Below, one piece after another: positions 44,029-55,322 of a stretch of DNA of 64,000 nt; position 1 is the first letter of the stretch, and every line of letters starts with the position of its first letter. The position numbers and the translations under genes are program-made. The notes beneath the pieces are model-generated. The model did not search any database. It was not told where the DNA came from and saw nothing but the letters and a program-made list of their open reading frames with translations. Source of the DNA: Pseudoxanthomonas dokdonensis (GTDB lineage: Bacteria > Pseudomonadota > Gammaproteobacteria > Xanthomonadales > Xanthomonadaceae); the NCBI RefSeq assembly GCF_001431405.1, contig NZ_LDJL01000004.1, positions 248,001 to 312,000 on the forward strand, given 5' to 3'.

Positions 44029-45032
44029 ACCAGTTCCTCGCTGTTGCTACCCAGCGCGATCGCGCCCTGGTCGGCCAGCCGGCGGACGATGGCGAGGATC
44101 TCTTTCTGCGCCGATTCGACATCCGACAGCCGTACCGGGCCACGCGCTTCCATGTCCTCGACCAGGATCTGGGCGGCGCGCTGCGACATGTTGCGGGTGA
44201 TCTTCTCGCGCACCTTGGGGTCGGCGCCGCGCAGCGCCAGGCTCAGACGATCGTTGGCGACTTCGCGCAGCAGGGTCTGCAGTTCGCGGTCTTCCAGATC
44301 GATCAGGTTGTCGAAGACGAACATCAGGTCCTGGATGCGGGTGCCGAGGTCGGCATCGATCTGGGCGATGCCGCCAAGGATGATCTGGTCCTGGCCGGAG
44401 TCCATGAAATTGAGGATGTTGGCGGCGACCTTGACCCCGCCGATGTTCGACGACTTCAGGTTCTGGTTGCCTGCGAACTGGCGCTCCATGATCTCGTTGA
44501 GCTCGTTCAGTGCATTCGGCGGGATGCCGTCGAGGGTGGCGATCCGCAGCAGCACGTCGGCGCGCGCGCGCTCGGGCAGGATCTTGAGCACGTCGGCGGC
44601 CTGGTCACTGTCCAGGTGGGCGAGCACGATGGCGATGATCTGCGGATGCTCGTTGCGGACCAGGTCGGCGATCGCGCGCGGGTCCATCCACTTCAGCGAA
44701 TCCAGGCCGGTGGTGTTGCGGCCCAGCAGGATGCGGTCGATCAGGCTGCCGGCCTTGTCTTCACCCAGCGCCTGCACCAGCACGTTGCGGACGTAGTCGT
44801 CGGCGCCCATGCCGAGCGAGGTCTGCTTGTCCAGCGACTGGCCGAAGCTGTCCATCACCTGCAATACCTGGTCGCGGCTGATGCCGCTGATGGTGGCCAT
44901 GGCGATGCCGAGCTTCTGCACCTCTTTGGCATTCATGTGCTTGAGCACTTCGGCCGCGTCCTGTTCGCCCAGCGACAGCAGCAGGACCGCGGCGCGTTGC
45001 ACGCCGGTGAGGGCGGGGATGTTGTTATTCAT
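44025..45032 (-). CDS. fliG: Flagellar motor switch protein FliG
   Basis: 335 residues. The N-terminal FliF-binding domain begins LTGVQRAAVLLLSLGEQDAAEVL. The middle domain carries EHPQIIAIVLAHL. The C-terminal torque helix has charged residues (FVFDNLIDLEDRELQTLLREV) that face the stators. It overlaps fliF by 8 bp. Confidence 0.96.
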   Translation of the reverse strand: MNNNIPALTGVQRAAVLLLSLGEQDAAEVLKHMNAKEVQKLGIAMATISGISRDQVLQVMDSFGQSLDKQTSLGMGADDYVRNVLVQALGEDKAGSLIDRILLGRNTTGLDSLKWMDPRAIADLVRNEHPQIIAIVLAHLDSDQAADVLKILPERARADVLLRIATLDGIPPNALNELNEIMERQFAGNQNLKSSNIGGVKVAANILNFMDSGQDQIILGGIAQIDADLGTRIQDLMFVFDNLIDLEDRELQTLLREVANDRLSLALRGADPKVREKITRNMSQRAAQILVEDMEARGPVRLSDVESAQKEILAIVRRLADQGAIALGSNSEELV

Positions 45033-46698
45033 CGGTCGCCAACCAGTCCTTGACTACCTGCGCGACCTGCTTGGAGTCGCTCTTGACCGCTTCGCGGGCC
45101 TGTCGCAGGCGATCCTCGTAGGCATCGGATGCCAATGCGCGCGGCGCCGGGGTTTCAACCCTGTCCTCGGCCAGCGCGGCCATCAGCTGTTGTTCCTCGT
45201 CGCCGTCGTCGAGCATGGTCAGCTCGGCGCTGGGCGGTGCCGGTTTGCTGCCGGCCGGCTGGGTGATCTGGCGGATGGCCGGGCGCAGTACCCCGAACAG
45301 CAACGCCAGCACCACCGCCGCGCCCAGCGCATAGCGGGCGACATCGCGCAGCATCGGGTTCTGCAGCAACGGGTGCTGCCACAGCGGCAGGTCCTCGGGT
45401 GCGTCGACCGCCTCGCGCACGAATGGCGCGTTCATCACCGACACCGAGTCACCGCGTTCGGCGTCGAAGCCGACCGCTTCCTTGACCAGCGATTCGACCC
45501 GCGCCAGTGTCGCCGCATCCAGTGGCACCAGCGTGACCTTGCCGTTGCCACCGGTGCGCGGCACGTGGTCGACCAGTACCGCGGCGGTCACCCGGCGGAT
45601 CCGGCCGGCCGGCTGGCGGGTGTGCTGCAGGGTGCGGTCGAGTTCGAAATTGCGGGTTGCGCTGCTTGCGGTTTCGACCGGCGCGGCGGGGTTGGGGTCG
45701 GCGGCGGCGGTCGGGCCGGGCGGGGTGTTGCTGGCGGCGCCGGGCACACCTTCGGGACCGGGCTTGCTGACAGTGTTCTGGCTGACCTGTTCGCTGCGGA
45801 TCTTGGTCGGATCATTGCCGTAGACTTCGCGCGCTTCCTCGCTGACCGAGAAATCAAGGTCGACGGTCACTTCGGCGTTGACCCGGCCCGGCCCGGTCAA
45901 CGGTTCCAGCAGCTCGCGGATGCGATCATTGAATGAGGTTTCCTGGCGCCGCACCTGTTCGAACTGGGCGGCACTGAGCGCCGATTCGCTGTCCGGGTCG
46001 GTGACGTTGAGCATGCGCCCGCTCTGGTCGACCACGGTTACCCGTTCCGGCGCCAGATCAGGAATGCTGGAGGCGATCAGGTGGATGATGGCATCGACCT
46101 GGTTGCGTTCCAGCATCGCACCGGCACGCAGCTCCAGCACCACCGAGGCGCTGGCGACATCGCGCTGGCGGGTGAAGGCACTGGGCTTGGGAATGGCCAG
46201 GTGCACGCGCGCATCGCGCACCGGGCGCAGGGTGGTGATGGTGCGCACCAGCTCGGTTTCCAGCGCATGCTGGTAACGTGCGTTCTCGACGAACTGGCTG
46301 ACTCCGAAACCGGGATCGCGTTCCATCATCTCGAAGCCCAGCCTGCCGCTTTCGGTCAGCCCGGACCCGGCCAGCTTGAGGCGTGCGTCGTGCAGGTTTT
46401 CCTGCGGCACCGAAATCGCGCCGGTCGACTGATCCAGCTTGAACGGAATCTGCGCGGTGCGCAGCAGGTCGGTGGCTTCGGCCGTGGCCTTGGCATCCAG
46501 GCCGGTGTAAAGCGGTGTGTAGTCGGGCTTCTGCGACCAGAAGAACACCATCAGCCCCAGCGCCACCGCGCCGGCAATCACCAGCAGCGTGCCCAGCTGC
46601 CGCAGCACCGGCAAATCCTGCAGCCGTCCCAGCGCCGCGTTGGCCTTCTCGGCGTTCAACGTCTGCTTGAGTGAATCCTTGGAAAGCGAGATGGCCAT
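45025..46698 (-). CDS. fliF: Flagellar MS-ring protein FliF
   Basis: 557 residues. Membrane helices near 36-56 and ~438-460, between them the periplasmic ring-building motifs (YTPLYTGLDAKATAEATDLL, LHDARLKLAGSGLTES). The C-terminal cytoplasmic tail contacts FliG. ATG 46698 begins MAISLSKDSLKQ; 104 bp separate it from fliE. Confidence 0.96.
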   Translation of the reverse strand: MAISLSKDSLKQTLNAEKANAALGRLQDLPVLRQLGTLLVIAGAVALGLMVFFWSQKPDYTPLYTGLDAKATAEATDLLRTAQIPFKLDQSTGAISVPQENLHDARLKLAGSGLTESGRLGFEMMERDPGFGVSQFVENARYQHALETELVRTITTLRPVRDARVHLAIPKPSAFTRQRDVASASVVLELRAGAMLERNQVDAIIHLIASSIPDLAPERVTVVDQSGRMLNVTDPDSESALSAAQFEQVRRQETSFNDRIRELLEPLTGPGRVNAEVTVDLDFSVSEEAREVYGNDPTKIRSEQVSQNTVSKPGPEGVPGAASNTPPGPTAAADPNPAAPVETASSATRNFELDRTLQHTRQPAGRIRRVTAAVLVDHVPRTGGNGKVTLVPLDAATLARVESLVKEAVGFDAERGDSVSVMNAPFVREAVDAPEDLPLWQHPLLQNPMLRDVARYALGAAVVLALLFGVLRPAIRQITQPAGSKPAPPSAELTMLDDGDEEQQLMAALAEDRVETPAPRALASDAYEDRLRQAREAVKSDSKQVAQVVKDWLATDE

Positions 46699-46802
46699 GG
46701 TGCTGCGGTTCCTGCGCGACGGCGTGGAGGGCGGTGTTGCCGATGTTGCGGTGGATCAGGCGGGTGGGTGGGTACGTGTAGTCGCCGACTGGGCAGTTGC
46801 GA

Positions 46803-47165
46803 TCAAAGCGGCATGTTCATCACGTCCTGGTAGGCCTGGACCAGGCGATTGCGTACTTCGACCGTCGCCCGGAACGCGACCTGCGACTGCTGCGCCGCCA
46901 CCATCACCCGCGCCAGATCGGCGCGCGGGTCGCCCAGCTCGAACGCGGTGGCCAGTGCCCCGGCGTTCTTCTGGGTGCTGTTGACGCCTTCGATCGCGCT
47001 CTGCAGGGTTTCGGTGAAACTGGCCGGCTTGATGCCGGGGTTGCCGAAGTCCACCGCCGACGGATTGGCTGCCAGTTCCTTGCCCAGCGGCGGCAGCGCG
47101 GGCGTGGCCAGTTGGCTCTGGTAGCTGCGTATCTGCGAAAGAATGGAAGAAACGGCGTCGGACAT
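46803..47165 (-). CDS. fliE: Flagellar hook-basal body protein FliE
   Basis: 120 residues with the family C-terminus DLARVMVAAQQSQVAFRATVEVRNRLVQAYQDVMNMPL region. Joins the MS ring to the rod. First gene of fliEFGHIJK, with a sigma-54 promoter ~37 bp upstream. Confidence 0.95.
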   Translation of the reverse strand: MSDAVSSILSQIRSYQSQLATPALPPLGKELAANPSAVDFGNPGIKPASFTETLQSAIEGVNSTQKNAGALATAFELGDPRADLARVMVAAQQSQVAFRATVEVRNRLVQAYQDVMNMPL

Positions 47166-47201
47166 GGGCAGTTGGCTGGCGGTGTGTCTTCAAGTGATGG
47201 T

Positions 47202-47217
47202 TGCAAGACCCGTGCCG
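47202..47217 (-). promoter_or_regulatory. Sigma-54 promoter of fliE operon
   Basis: The minus strand reads CGGCACG-GGTC-TTGCA, in the 72-bp gap between fleQ and fliE. This is where FleQ with RpoN would activate the basal-body operon. Confidence 0.82.
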
Positions 47218-47237
47218 CAATCGCCTGGCTGCCGCCG

Positions 47238-48781
<1,544 letters not shown>

Positions 48782-48785
<4 letters not shown>

Positions 48786-49186
48786 GACAGATGGCTTTCT
48801 TTCAGTTTTTCAAGGATGGGCAAGACTTCCTGGATGTAGGAAAGCTTGCTGACGAAATCGTCGGCGCCGGCCCGCAACGCATGTTCGCGATGCTCGGCGT
48901 CGTCGAAATGGCTGGCGATGACCACGAACGGCGGGTTGTCCTGGGTCTTGATCAGGCGAGTGGCCTGCAGTCCACCCATTTCCGGCATCGCCAGGTCCAT
49001 CAGCACCACGTGCGGGCGCAGTGCTTCGGATCGTTCAATGGCCTGCAGACCGTTGTTGGCGCGGCCGATGATGTCCAGCCACGGATGCTTGCGCAGGTGG
49101 CGGATGGCGGCATTGATGAAGCCGTCGTGGTCGTCCACCAGCAATACTTTGAGTCGGTCCATCGGGGCGCCTGTCGGTGTGATCAT
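48782..49186 (-). CDS. Single-domain response regulator between rpoN and fleQ
   Basis: Receiver domain only, up to 134 residues: [18 protein letters not shown], phospho-Asp in [13 protein letters not shown], and Ser/Lys positions in VIASHF and FVSKLSYI. The LuxR-type receiver flavour lacks an output domain. Two starts are possible (49186 or MDRLKV at 49162). It is coupled to fleQ by ATGA and lies 9 bp after rpoN. The kinase is unknown. Confidence 0.85.
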
Positions 49187-49195
49187 GTCGATTGC

Positions 49196-50626
49196 TCAGC
49201 CAGCTTTGGCAAGAGGCAATACGTTACCGCGGCCGCGGCGGCGTTCGCGTGCCGGTGCGATGTCCAGTTGCTCGCGATACTTGGCGACCGTGCGGCGGGC
49301 GATATGCACGCCCTGGCGCGCCAGCAGGCCGGCGATGGCGTCATCGGCCAACGGTTTGCCCTGCGGCTCGGATTCAATCAGGCGCCGGACCATCGCCCGC
49401 ACCGCCGCGCCGGAGACGTTGGCGCCTTCCAGGCGGACCGCGAAAAAGCGCTTCAGCTCGAAGGTGCCGCGCGGGGTCTGGATGTACTTGCCAGTGGTGA
49501 TGCGCGAGATCGTCGATTCGTGCATGCCGATTTCATCGGCGATTTCCTTCAGCGTCAGTGGCGCCATGGCTTCCTCGCCATGGGTCAGGAAACCGGCCTG
49601 GCGCTCGACGATGGCGCGGGCGGTGCGCAGCAGGGTGTCGTAGCGCATCGACAGGCCACGGGTCAGCCAGCGCGCTTCCTGCAACAGGTCACGCAGCCTG
49701 CTGGTGCCTTCGCCGGGCGCGGCCTGCTCCAGCAGGCGTTCGTTGGCTGGCGATACCGATACCCGCGGTGTGGTCGCTGGATTCAGCGCCACCCGCCAGG
49801 CGTAGTCCGCATGCCAGGCGACAACGTCGGGAACGATGTACGCGGGCGCACTGGCCTGCAGCAACTCGCCCGGCCGTGGTTGCAGCGACAGGATCAGGCG
49901 CACGCCTTCGCGTACCTGTTCGACCTCCAGCCGCAGCCGGTTGGCGATGCCGGCGTAGTCATGGCTGGCCAGCAGCGGCAGGCAATGCGCGATGATGTTG
50001 GCGGCGACGCTGCGTGCCGGCACCCGGCCGGGCAGCAGTTGCAGCTGCACGGCCAGGCATTCAGCCAGATCGCTCGCGGCCAGGCCGGGAAAGTCGCCAT
50101 GCAGCAGCCGTTGCCGCAGCGCCAGCGCCTGCTCGACGCTGATCTGGAAGCGTTCGCTGGCGGTGGTGGCCAGGGTCGAGACGGCATCGGTCAGATAACC
50201 GGCGTCATCCAGCTGCTCCAGCCAGAACGCCACCACCGCCAGTTGCGGCGCGTCCATTTCCAGCGCCAGCCGTTGCAGCACGCGCACATGCGGGTCGCTG
50301 GACTCGCCGGCCTCGATCCGCTGCAGGCGGTCGTCGTCTTCGCCATTCCAGCTGGCGCCACGCACGTCCCACAGCGACGACTCCTTCAGCTCGTCGAACG
50401 CGGCCACTTCGCAGCTGGCGGCGTCGCGGTCGGCACTGGCATCGGGTTCCTGCGCGGCGGCCTCGAACGCGGTTTCCTCCAGCTCCAGCAGCGGATTGAT
50501 GTCCAGCATGCGGCGCACTTCCAGCTCCAGCTGCAGACCATCCAGTTGCAGCAGGCGGATCGATTGCAGCAGCTGCGGCGTCAGATTAAGTTGTTGCCCG
50601 AGCTGGGCACTCATCCCCGTTTTCAT
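49196..50626 (-). CDS. rpoN: RNA polymerase sigma-54 factor RpoN (flagellar-cluster copy)
   Basis: 476 residues. Region I is Gln/Leu-rich (QLGQQLNLTPQLLQSIRLLQL). The core-binding and central domains follow (ADDAIAGLLARQGVHIARRT near the end). The RpoN box is ARRTVAKYR at ~445-453. Xanthomonadaceae carry two rpoN genes; the copy beside fleQ is the one linked to flagella. Its targets here are the sites at 47202, 40104, 21862 and 20557. Confidence 0.94.
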   Translation of the reverse strand: MKTGMSAQLGQQLNLTPQLLQSIRLLQLDGLQLELEVRRMLDINPLLELEETAFEAAAQEPDASADRDAASCEVAAFDELKESSLWDVRGASWNGEDDDRLQRIEAGESSDPHVRVLQRLALEMDAPQLAVVAFWLEQLDDAGYLTDAVSTLATTASERFQISVEQALALRQRLLHGDFPGLAASDLAECLAVQLQLLPGRVPARSVAANIIAHCLPLLASHDYAGIANRLRLEVEQVREGVRLILSLQPRPGELLQASAPAYIVPDVVAWHADYAWRVALNPATTPRVSVSPANERLLEQAAPGEGTSRLRDLLQEARWLTRGLSMRYDTLLRTARAIVERQAGFLTHGEEAMAPLTLKEIADEIGMHESTISRITTGKYIQTPRGTFELKRFFAVRLEGANVSGAAVRAMVRRLIESEPQGKPLADDAIAGLLARQGVHIARRTVAKYREQLDIAPARERRRGRGNVLPLAKAG

Positions 50627-51215
50627 CTACTCATTGCCCCGGTGGAAACCCCTGATGCCCGCGGCGCTGGCCGTGAACATCCTGTGATGAGTCACTGTGA
50701 GGCGAGGGCGCCAAGAAAAGAATCAGGGCGATTCCGCTGCAACTGAGAGTGTTCCCGACAGGCGTGTAGGGGATTTACCGACAGCGACGGCGTTTGCTCA
50801 ACCCGCAAGGCCACGTGACAAGGGCTTGGCGCCGTAAGGTTGGCGCCGGCCCCGACAGACCGTTCGTCGGCTGGGCCAGGCAAGTGACGGGCCAACACTG
50901 GCTTGAGAACGCGGCTACGCGCGACAAAGCGTTGACGCACCAGTTTCAACAGCACTGCGGCCTTGAACCTGCATTCCTGCCGAGCGCCACCGTGGTACCA
51001 AAGCCTGCTCATTGGCTCATTGCCATCGACGTAGCTTTATCTGGTTGTGCAAGCTCCGCTTCTGGCCGTGCGTTGAAGGTGGCCGCGCATCACTGAGCCA
51101 TAACGGTATCGGCGTCATTGCCAGGCGCGCAACAATCACAGTTTCGGGGTCAGCGTTGGAGAAAGATACTCGGGGTCGAAATACACGGATTTACTGGCAG
51201 TGAAAAGGAGTTCCG
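50627..51215. other. Intergenic region between rpoN and the T4SS module
   Basis: About 590 bp with divergent genes on each side. Short open frames on both strands show no start signals or family likeness. It should hold the rpoN promoter and the promoter of the lipoprotein gene. The last ~80 bp resemble the segment before the second lipoprotein (52100-52178), so they belong to the duplicated unit. Confidence 0.5.
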
Positions 51216-51866
51216 ATGCATCGTTTTCGTTCGACATTACCGGTCATTCTGGCGCTCAGCCTGCTCGGCTGTGCTCATGCCGGCCCAGCATCCGATTCCG
51301 CGCCTGGCAGGGAGACCGCCGCCATGGCACATTCAACGGATGCCACATCAGCCAGTCCTCAGCTCAGCGCGGAGCAGGTCGGCAAGCGATTTCTGAAGCT
51401 GATTGAAGGGCTGGAGTCGCGCGATGACTTGAGTCTGGAGCGCATCAGGGATGTCATGGGGCTATCACTTAGAAACTATGAGAGTCGATCTGATGATTTC
51501 TATGCCTATAGCCAATTGCTGGAGGATGACTGGTACTTTTCGGTGGATTACCTTGAACCCTCGCCCTCCTCAATGCGGGGCGTAGGTCTGTCTTTCGGTA
51601 AGCCATTTCCGGCAGAGTTCGAGCCGAATCCGATGCCCGCCTCACTCTGCGTATTGGACTTCGAGTATTACCACAATGCGCTGAAGGCAATGGGGCTTTA
51701 TGCTGAGCCGGTATGCGATGAGATTGGTCGATTGCGCAGCTGGGAATATACAAAATTCAATAGTGACGCAGTTGACTTTACGCTTTCCATCATCCTGCAG
51801 AACATCGTGCCAGGTGAGCCGGGAACCCTGTGCGTTAAATCCATCGACATGTTGAACGGACGCTGA
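51216..51866 (+). CDS. Lipoprotein, candidate T4SS immunity protein (copy 1)
   Basis: 216 residues. Signal peptide with lipobox LLGC, Cys19; Ala at +2 predicts outer-membrane sorting. GAAAAGGAG precedes the ATG. The N-terminal ~150 residues are nearly identical to copy 2 (52179-52808); the C-terminal third differs. Xanthomonadales T4SS immunity proteins (X-Tfi) are often lipoproteins encoded just before their effector, and here an eroded effector start follows 21 bp later. Role inferred from this context. Confidence 0.7.
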   Translation: MHRFRSTLPVILALSLLGCAHAGPASDSAPGRETAAMAHSTDATSASPQLSAEQVGKRFLKLIEGLESRDDLSLERIRDVMGLSLRNYESRSDDFYAYSQLLEDDWYFSVDYLEPSPSSMRGVGLSFGKPFPAEFEPNPMPASLCVLDFEYYHNALKAMGLYAEPVCDEIGRLRSWEYTKFNSDAVDFTLSIILQNIVPGEPGTLCVKSIDMLNGR

Positions 51867-51887
51867 TTTGCCAAGGAGAATATAGGC

Positions 51888-51971
51888 ATGAGCAACTCGA
51901 ATCCCCAATTCGAAGCGGCATCGGCATGCGTTGCCGCAGAGCCCGGTGCTGCCTCCGAACAAGCGGCGTAA
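51888..51971 (+). pseudogene. Eroded 5' remnant of a second effector gene
   Basis: With a GGAG-type ribosome site like that of the intact effector, the frame reads MSNSNPQFEAASAC...EQAA then TAA. It matches MANPNPQLEAALAY...SAEQAAQ of the effector at 52835. Weak similarity (EEAAQLNR) persists past the stop, then is lost. It shows that the lipoprotein-effector unit was duplicated and one effector was destroyed. Confidence 0.75.
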
Positions 51972-52178
51972 TTACCTAATTCGATCGGTGCCGAGCCGGA
52001 GGAAGCCGCGCAGCTCAATCGGAATGCCGCCATCCAATGCAAGGCATCACTCCATCGCGTTGTCTTTGCAAGGCTGTCTGCTGACCAGCATCATGATGGT
52101 CACAGTTGCATCGTCGTTGCTCGATGCAGATACTGCAGGTCGATTGCTACGGATTTCATACGGTGAAAAGGAGTTTCC

Positions 52179-52808
52179 ATGCATCGCTTTTCGTTGGGGC
52201 TGGCGGTCATTTCGGCACTCAGTCTGCTCGGCTGCGCTCACGCCGGTCCAGCATCCGATTCCGCGCCCGGCAGGGAGGCCGCCGCCATGACACATTCAAC
52301 TGATGCCACTTCAGCCAATCCGCAGCTCAGCGCGGAAGAGGTCGGCAAACGATTTCTGAAGCTGATTGAAGGGCTGGAGTCGCGCGATGACTTGAGTCTG
52401 GAGCGTATCAAGGATGTCATGGGGCTATCACTTAGAAACTATGAGAGTCGATCTAATGATTTCTATGCCTATAGCCAATTGCTGGAGGATGACTGGTACT
52501 TTTCGGTGGATTACCTTGAGCCTTCGCCCTCCTCAATGCGGGGCGTAGGTCTGTCTTTCGGCAAGCCGTTTCCAGCAGAGTTCGAGTCGAATCCGATGCC
52601 GGCCTCACTCTGCGTATTGGACTTCGAACATTACCGGGATGCGCTAACGGCAATAGGTTATCGCGATGTGCCAATTTATGGCGAAATCGGCAACCTGATA
52701 GATTGGCGATTTTACAAAAGCGATATCACGCTTTCCGTCGTTCTGCAGAACATCGTGCCGGGCGAGCCGGGGCTGTTATGCGTCAAATCCATCGGAACAT
52801 TGAACTGA
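52179..52808 (+). CDS. Lipoprotein, candidate immunity protein of the adjacent effector (copy 2)
   Basis: 209 residues, signal peptide and lipobox LLGC (Cys19) as in copy 1, with GAAAAGGAG upstream. Shares the long core (VGKRFLKLIEGLESRDDLSL, YAYSQLLEDDWYFSVDYLEP, SLCVLDFE) with copy 1, then diverges (YRDALTAIGYRDVPIYGEIG). The effector starts 26 bp later. The divergent C-terminal third is the likely specificity region. Confidence 0.75.
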   Translation: MHRFSLGLAVISALSLLGCAHAGPASDSAPGREAAAMTHSTDATSANPQLSAEEVGKRFLKLIEGLESRDDLSLERIKDVMGLSLRNYESRSNDFYAYSQLLEDDWYFSVDYLEPSPSSMRGVGLSFGKPFPAEFESNPMPASLCVLDFEHYRDALTAIGYRDVPIYGEIGNLIDWRFYKSDITLSVVLQNIVPGEPGLLCVKSIGTLN

Positions 52809-52834
52809 CGTTGACTCGGCAAGGAGAGCCCCGC

Positions 52835-54759
52835 ATGGCCAATCCCAATCCCCAGCTCGAAGCCGCATTGGCATACTTTGCCGCACAACCCGGCACCAGC
52901 GCCGAACAGGCGGCACAACTGCGCGATGCGCTCAACGCCGATTCTGACCGGTTGAGCCAGCTCAACCAGCAGGCAACTAACGGCCAACTCAGGGGTTTCG
53001 CGCTGGAAACAGCAGGCGGCAAGCCGAACCTGATCGGCGGCTACGACAAGGCTACCGGCGTGGTCACGCTGCCACTGGCCAGCTTTCAGCCCGTTGTTGG
53101 AACTGCCAGCGCCGACCTCAAGGCGGTTGTCGGCATACAGGCGATGTCGGTCGCCTTCGCAGATAAGACCTATATCGATGCGAAGGGACAGTCACAGACC
53201 GTCAGCCAGGACATGCTCGGCAATCTACAGACAAGCTTTAACGGATCACCGGAGCTAGCCAACCAGCTCAAGACCGCCGTCCGTCGCGAGGAGGTGCAGC
53301 ATTTCAGTCTGCTGGACAATCGAATGGCCGCTGGCGCGACCTATGATGGCGTCACCCATGACGGCACGCCCAAGGGCATCAATCTGCCGGTACTAGGGCT
53401 GCAAACCAACTCGCCGGCTCAGCCGCAGGGGCGCTACGATGAAAAAGACATGACCTGGGTCTTGGGTCATGAAATCCAGCATGGTTTGAACAATGCCGCA
53501 AAGGCCGAGGCAACCCGGAACTTTCTGCGTGACATCAGCAGGCAGGCCAAGGCACCGGATGGTATGCATGACTATACCGCTGAGTTGAAGGCCTATCTGC
53601 AAGCCAGCCGCGAGGATGAGGCAAGCGCTAATATCGCAGGCTGGAATGCCTTGCTCAGCCGTGAGCAACAGCGGAATCCAGGCAAGCCTGGATTGGAACT
53701 AATGATGGATGCAAAAAGCAGCAGAACCTTGGATGTCGCTGGCATCGACCGAACTACACAAACCATTACCATCCAACCCGGCTTTACCTTCAATCCCGAT
53801 GGCAGCCTATCCATGACGCCAGCCAATATTGCGGCGATGGGCAAACACTATTTCGACCGGCCGTCGCCATTGCATGCAAAACCCGGTGAGCGTGCGGTGG
53901 GATTGGGTGAACACGTCCCCAGGCCAGCGCCGACTATCCCAACTATTACGGCACCTGGGCGCTGGAGCAGGTATTGGCCGCCGAGAATCGGGCCAACCTG
54001 CGTCAAGCAGGGGCCAAGCCACAGATCGTCATCGACATGGCTGGCATCGGCTTGAAGGAAGACCTGCTGGAGATGGAAGGACTGGACCTGGGGAAGAGCA
54101 GGGCGCCGCGGCCGTATCTGGACAGCAGCCACACGCCAGCCCGGAGCGGACACTTTCACCACACCCAGGATGCCAGCCAGGGACATGACCACCAGTACGT
54201 ACCGATTACTGCCGCCCCGCCGTTGACCGCCACCGGCGACGCGGTGGTCGACCGCTGGCTGCGCGCCCTGCAGACGGGTGACCTTGCCGCCGCACGCAAA
54301 GTGGAGAACGAGTTTGCCGCTTCGGCCGAAGGACAGTGGCAGTGGGAAACAGGACTGGCCGCGGCCCACGCCGAACAGGACCGCCAGCAGCCATGGCGGG
54401 CGCAGGCCCGCGACACACCGCTATACCAACAGGCGCTGCAGCAGTTGGACGCACAACCGGGCCAGTTCTGGATGCATGAACAGCGCGAGAATCTGGCTGG
54501 GGCGCTGGCACTGCAAGCGCAACGCGCCGGCTTGCCACGCATAAACGCACTGTTTGCGGGCGAGAACGGCGTGCAGCCGGTTTTCCAGCATCCGCACAAC
54601 CATTACGCGAACCGCTATGGCGCGGCCGCGGACCCGCAGCAGGCGGCAGAACAACCGTTGCAGCACAGCATGCGGCAACTGGGCGAGGAGGCGGCGCAAC
54701 AGGCGCAGCAGGCCTTGCTTGAAGAGCAACGGCAACAACAGCGCGGTAGGTCGCTGTAG
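52835..54759 (+). pseudogene. T4SS effector with zinc-metallopeptidase domain, one frameshift
   Basis: Start ATG 52835 follows AAGGAG by 8 bases. Restored product about 641 residues. HEIQH at residues 212-216 is an HExxH zinc site, and REDEASANIAGWNAL about 90 residues later may supply the third ligand. A single missing C in the CCCC run at 53917-53920 shifts the frame (the first frame then stops at 54055). Adding one C gives HVPQASADYPNYYGTWALEQ and continuous sequence to 54759. The C-terminus (ENLAGALALQAQRAGLPRIN ... AAEQPLQHSMRQLGEEA, then Gln-rich) resembles an XVIPCD secretion signal. The frameshift is either real or a sequencing error. Confidence 0.75.
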
Positions 54760-54777
54760 GTTTTCAAAGGAGTTTCC

Positions 54778-55290
54778 ATGCACGACACGGATGTACTGCG
54801 CCAGCTGATGCTGGCGGTATCACGGCTGGCGGAGGGTAGTGACCAGCAGATGCGGCAAGCCGAGCAGTTTGCCGAGAGCGTTCGGCAGCTGCAGGCCACG
54901 CAACTGGAGTGGGTCAAGCAGCGCCAGGTTGAAGAAGGCCATTTCAGGCAGGCCATGGTGCAATTGTTTGCCGAGCAGCAGGACAGGACCGAAGCCGCAC
55001 TGCGTCCGGTCATCGGCAAGACCTGGTGGGGTCTGGTGACGGTAGCCGCCGGCTTTGTGTTGTTCTATATCGGCGCATGGTTGCTGGTGGACCAGCAGCT
55101 GCAGCGGCTGGAAGAGGCACAGGCCCGCGCCGATGCCGCGCAGGTGTCGGCGGAAGTCCAGCAGGCGTCGCAGCATGTGCGGATCACCTCCTGTGGTGGT
55201 CGCGCCTGCATTGCCATCGACAAGAACACGCCAACCTGGAAGAGCAACGGCAAGGAATACGTGCTGGTTGATGGCAGACCCGCCGACTAG
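54778..55290 (+). CDS. Coiled-coil membrane protein following the effector
   Basis: 170 residues. A Gln/Glu-rich amphipathic coiled coil (residues ~5-75) leads into one membrane helix (~83-105) and a second coiled coil (~108-135). A small C-terminal domain with two Cys (ITSCGGRACIAI) ends the protein. GGAG precedes the ATG. It lies 18 bp after the effector and is probably co-transcribed. Function unknown. Proteins of this layout follow T4SS effector genes elsewhere, but a link is only inferred. Confidence 0.6.
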   Translation: MHDTDVLRQLMLAVSRLAEGSDQQMRQAEQFAESVRQLQATQLEWVKQRQVEEGHFRQAMVQLFAEQQDRTEAALRPVIGKTWWGLVTVAAGFVLFYIGAWLLVDQQLQRLEEAQARADAAQVSAEVQQASQHVRITSCGGRACIAIDKNTPTWKSNGKEYVLVDGRPAD

Positions 55291-55322
55291 GCAGCAGCTG
55301 CCGGGCCAGTAGCAAGCGGCGC

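Noticed and set aside
52703-52834. Extension of the effector upstream of ATG 52835
   Set aside because: It overlaps the lipoprotein gene in another frame; AAGGAG precedes 52835.
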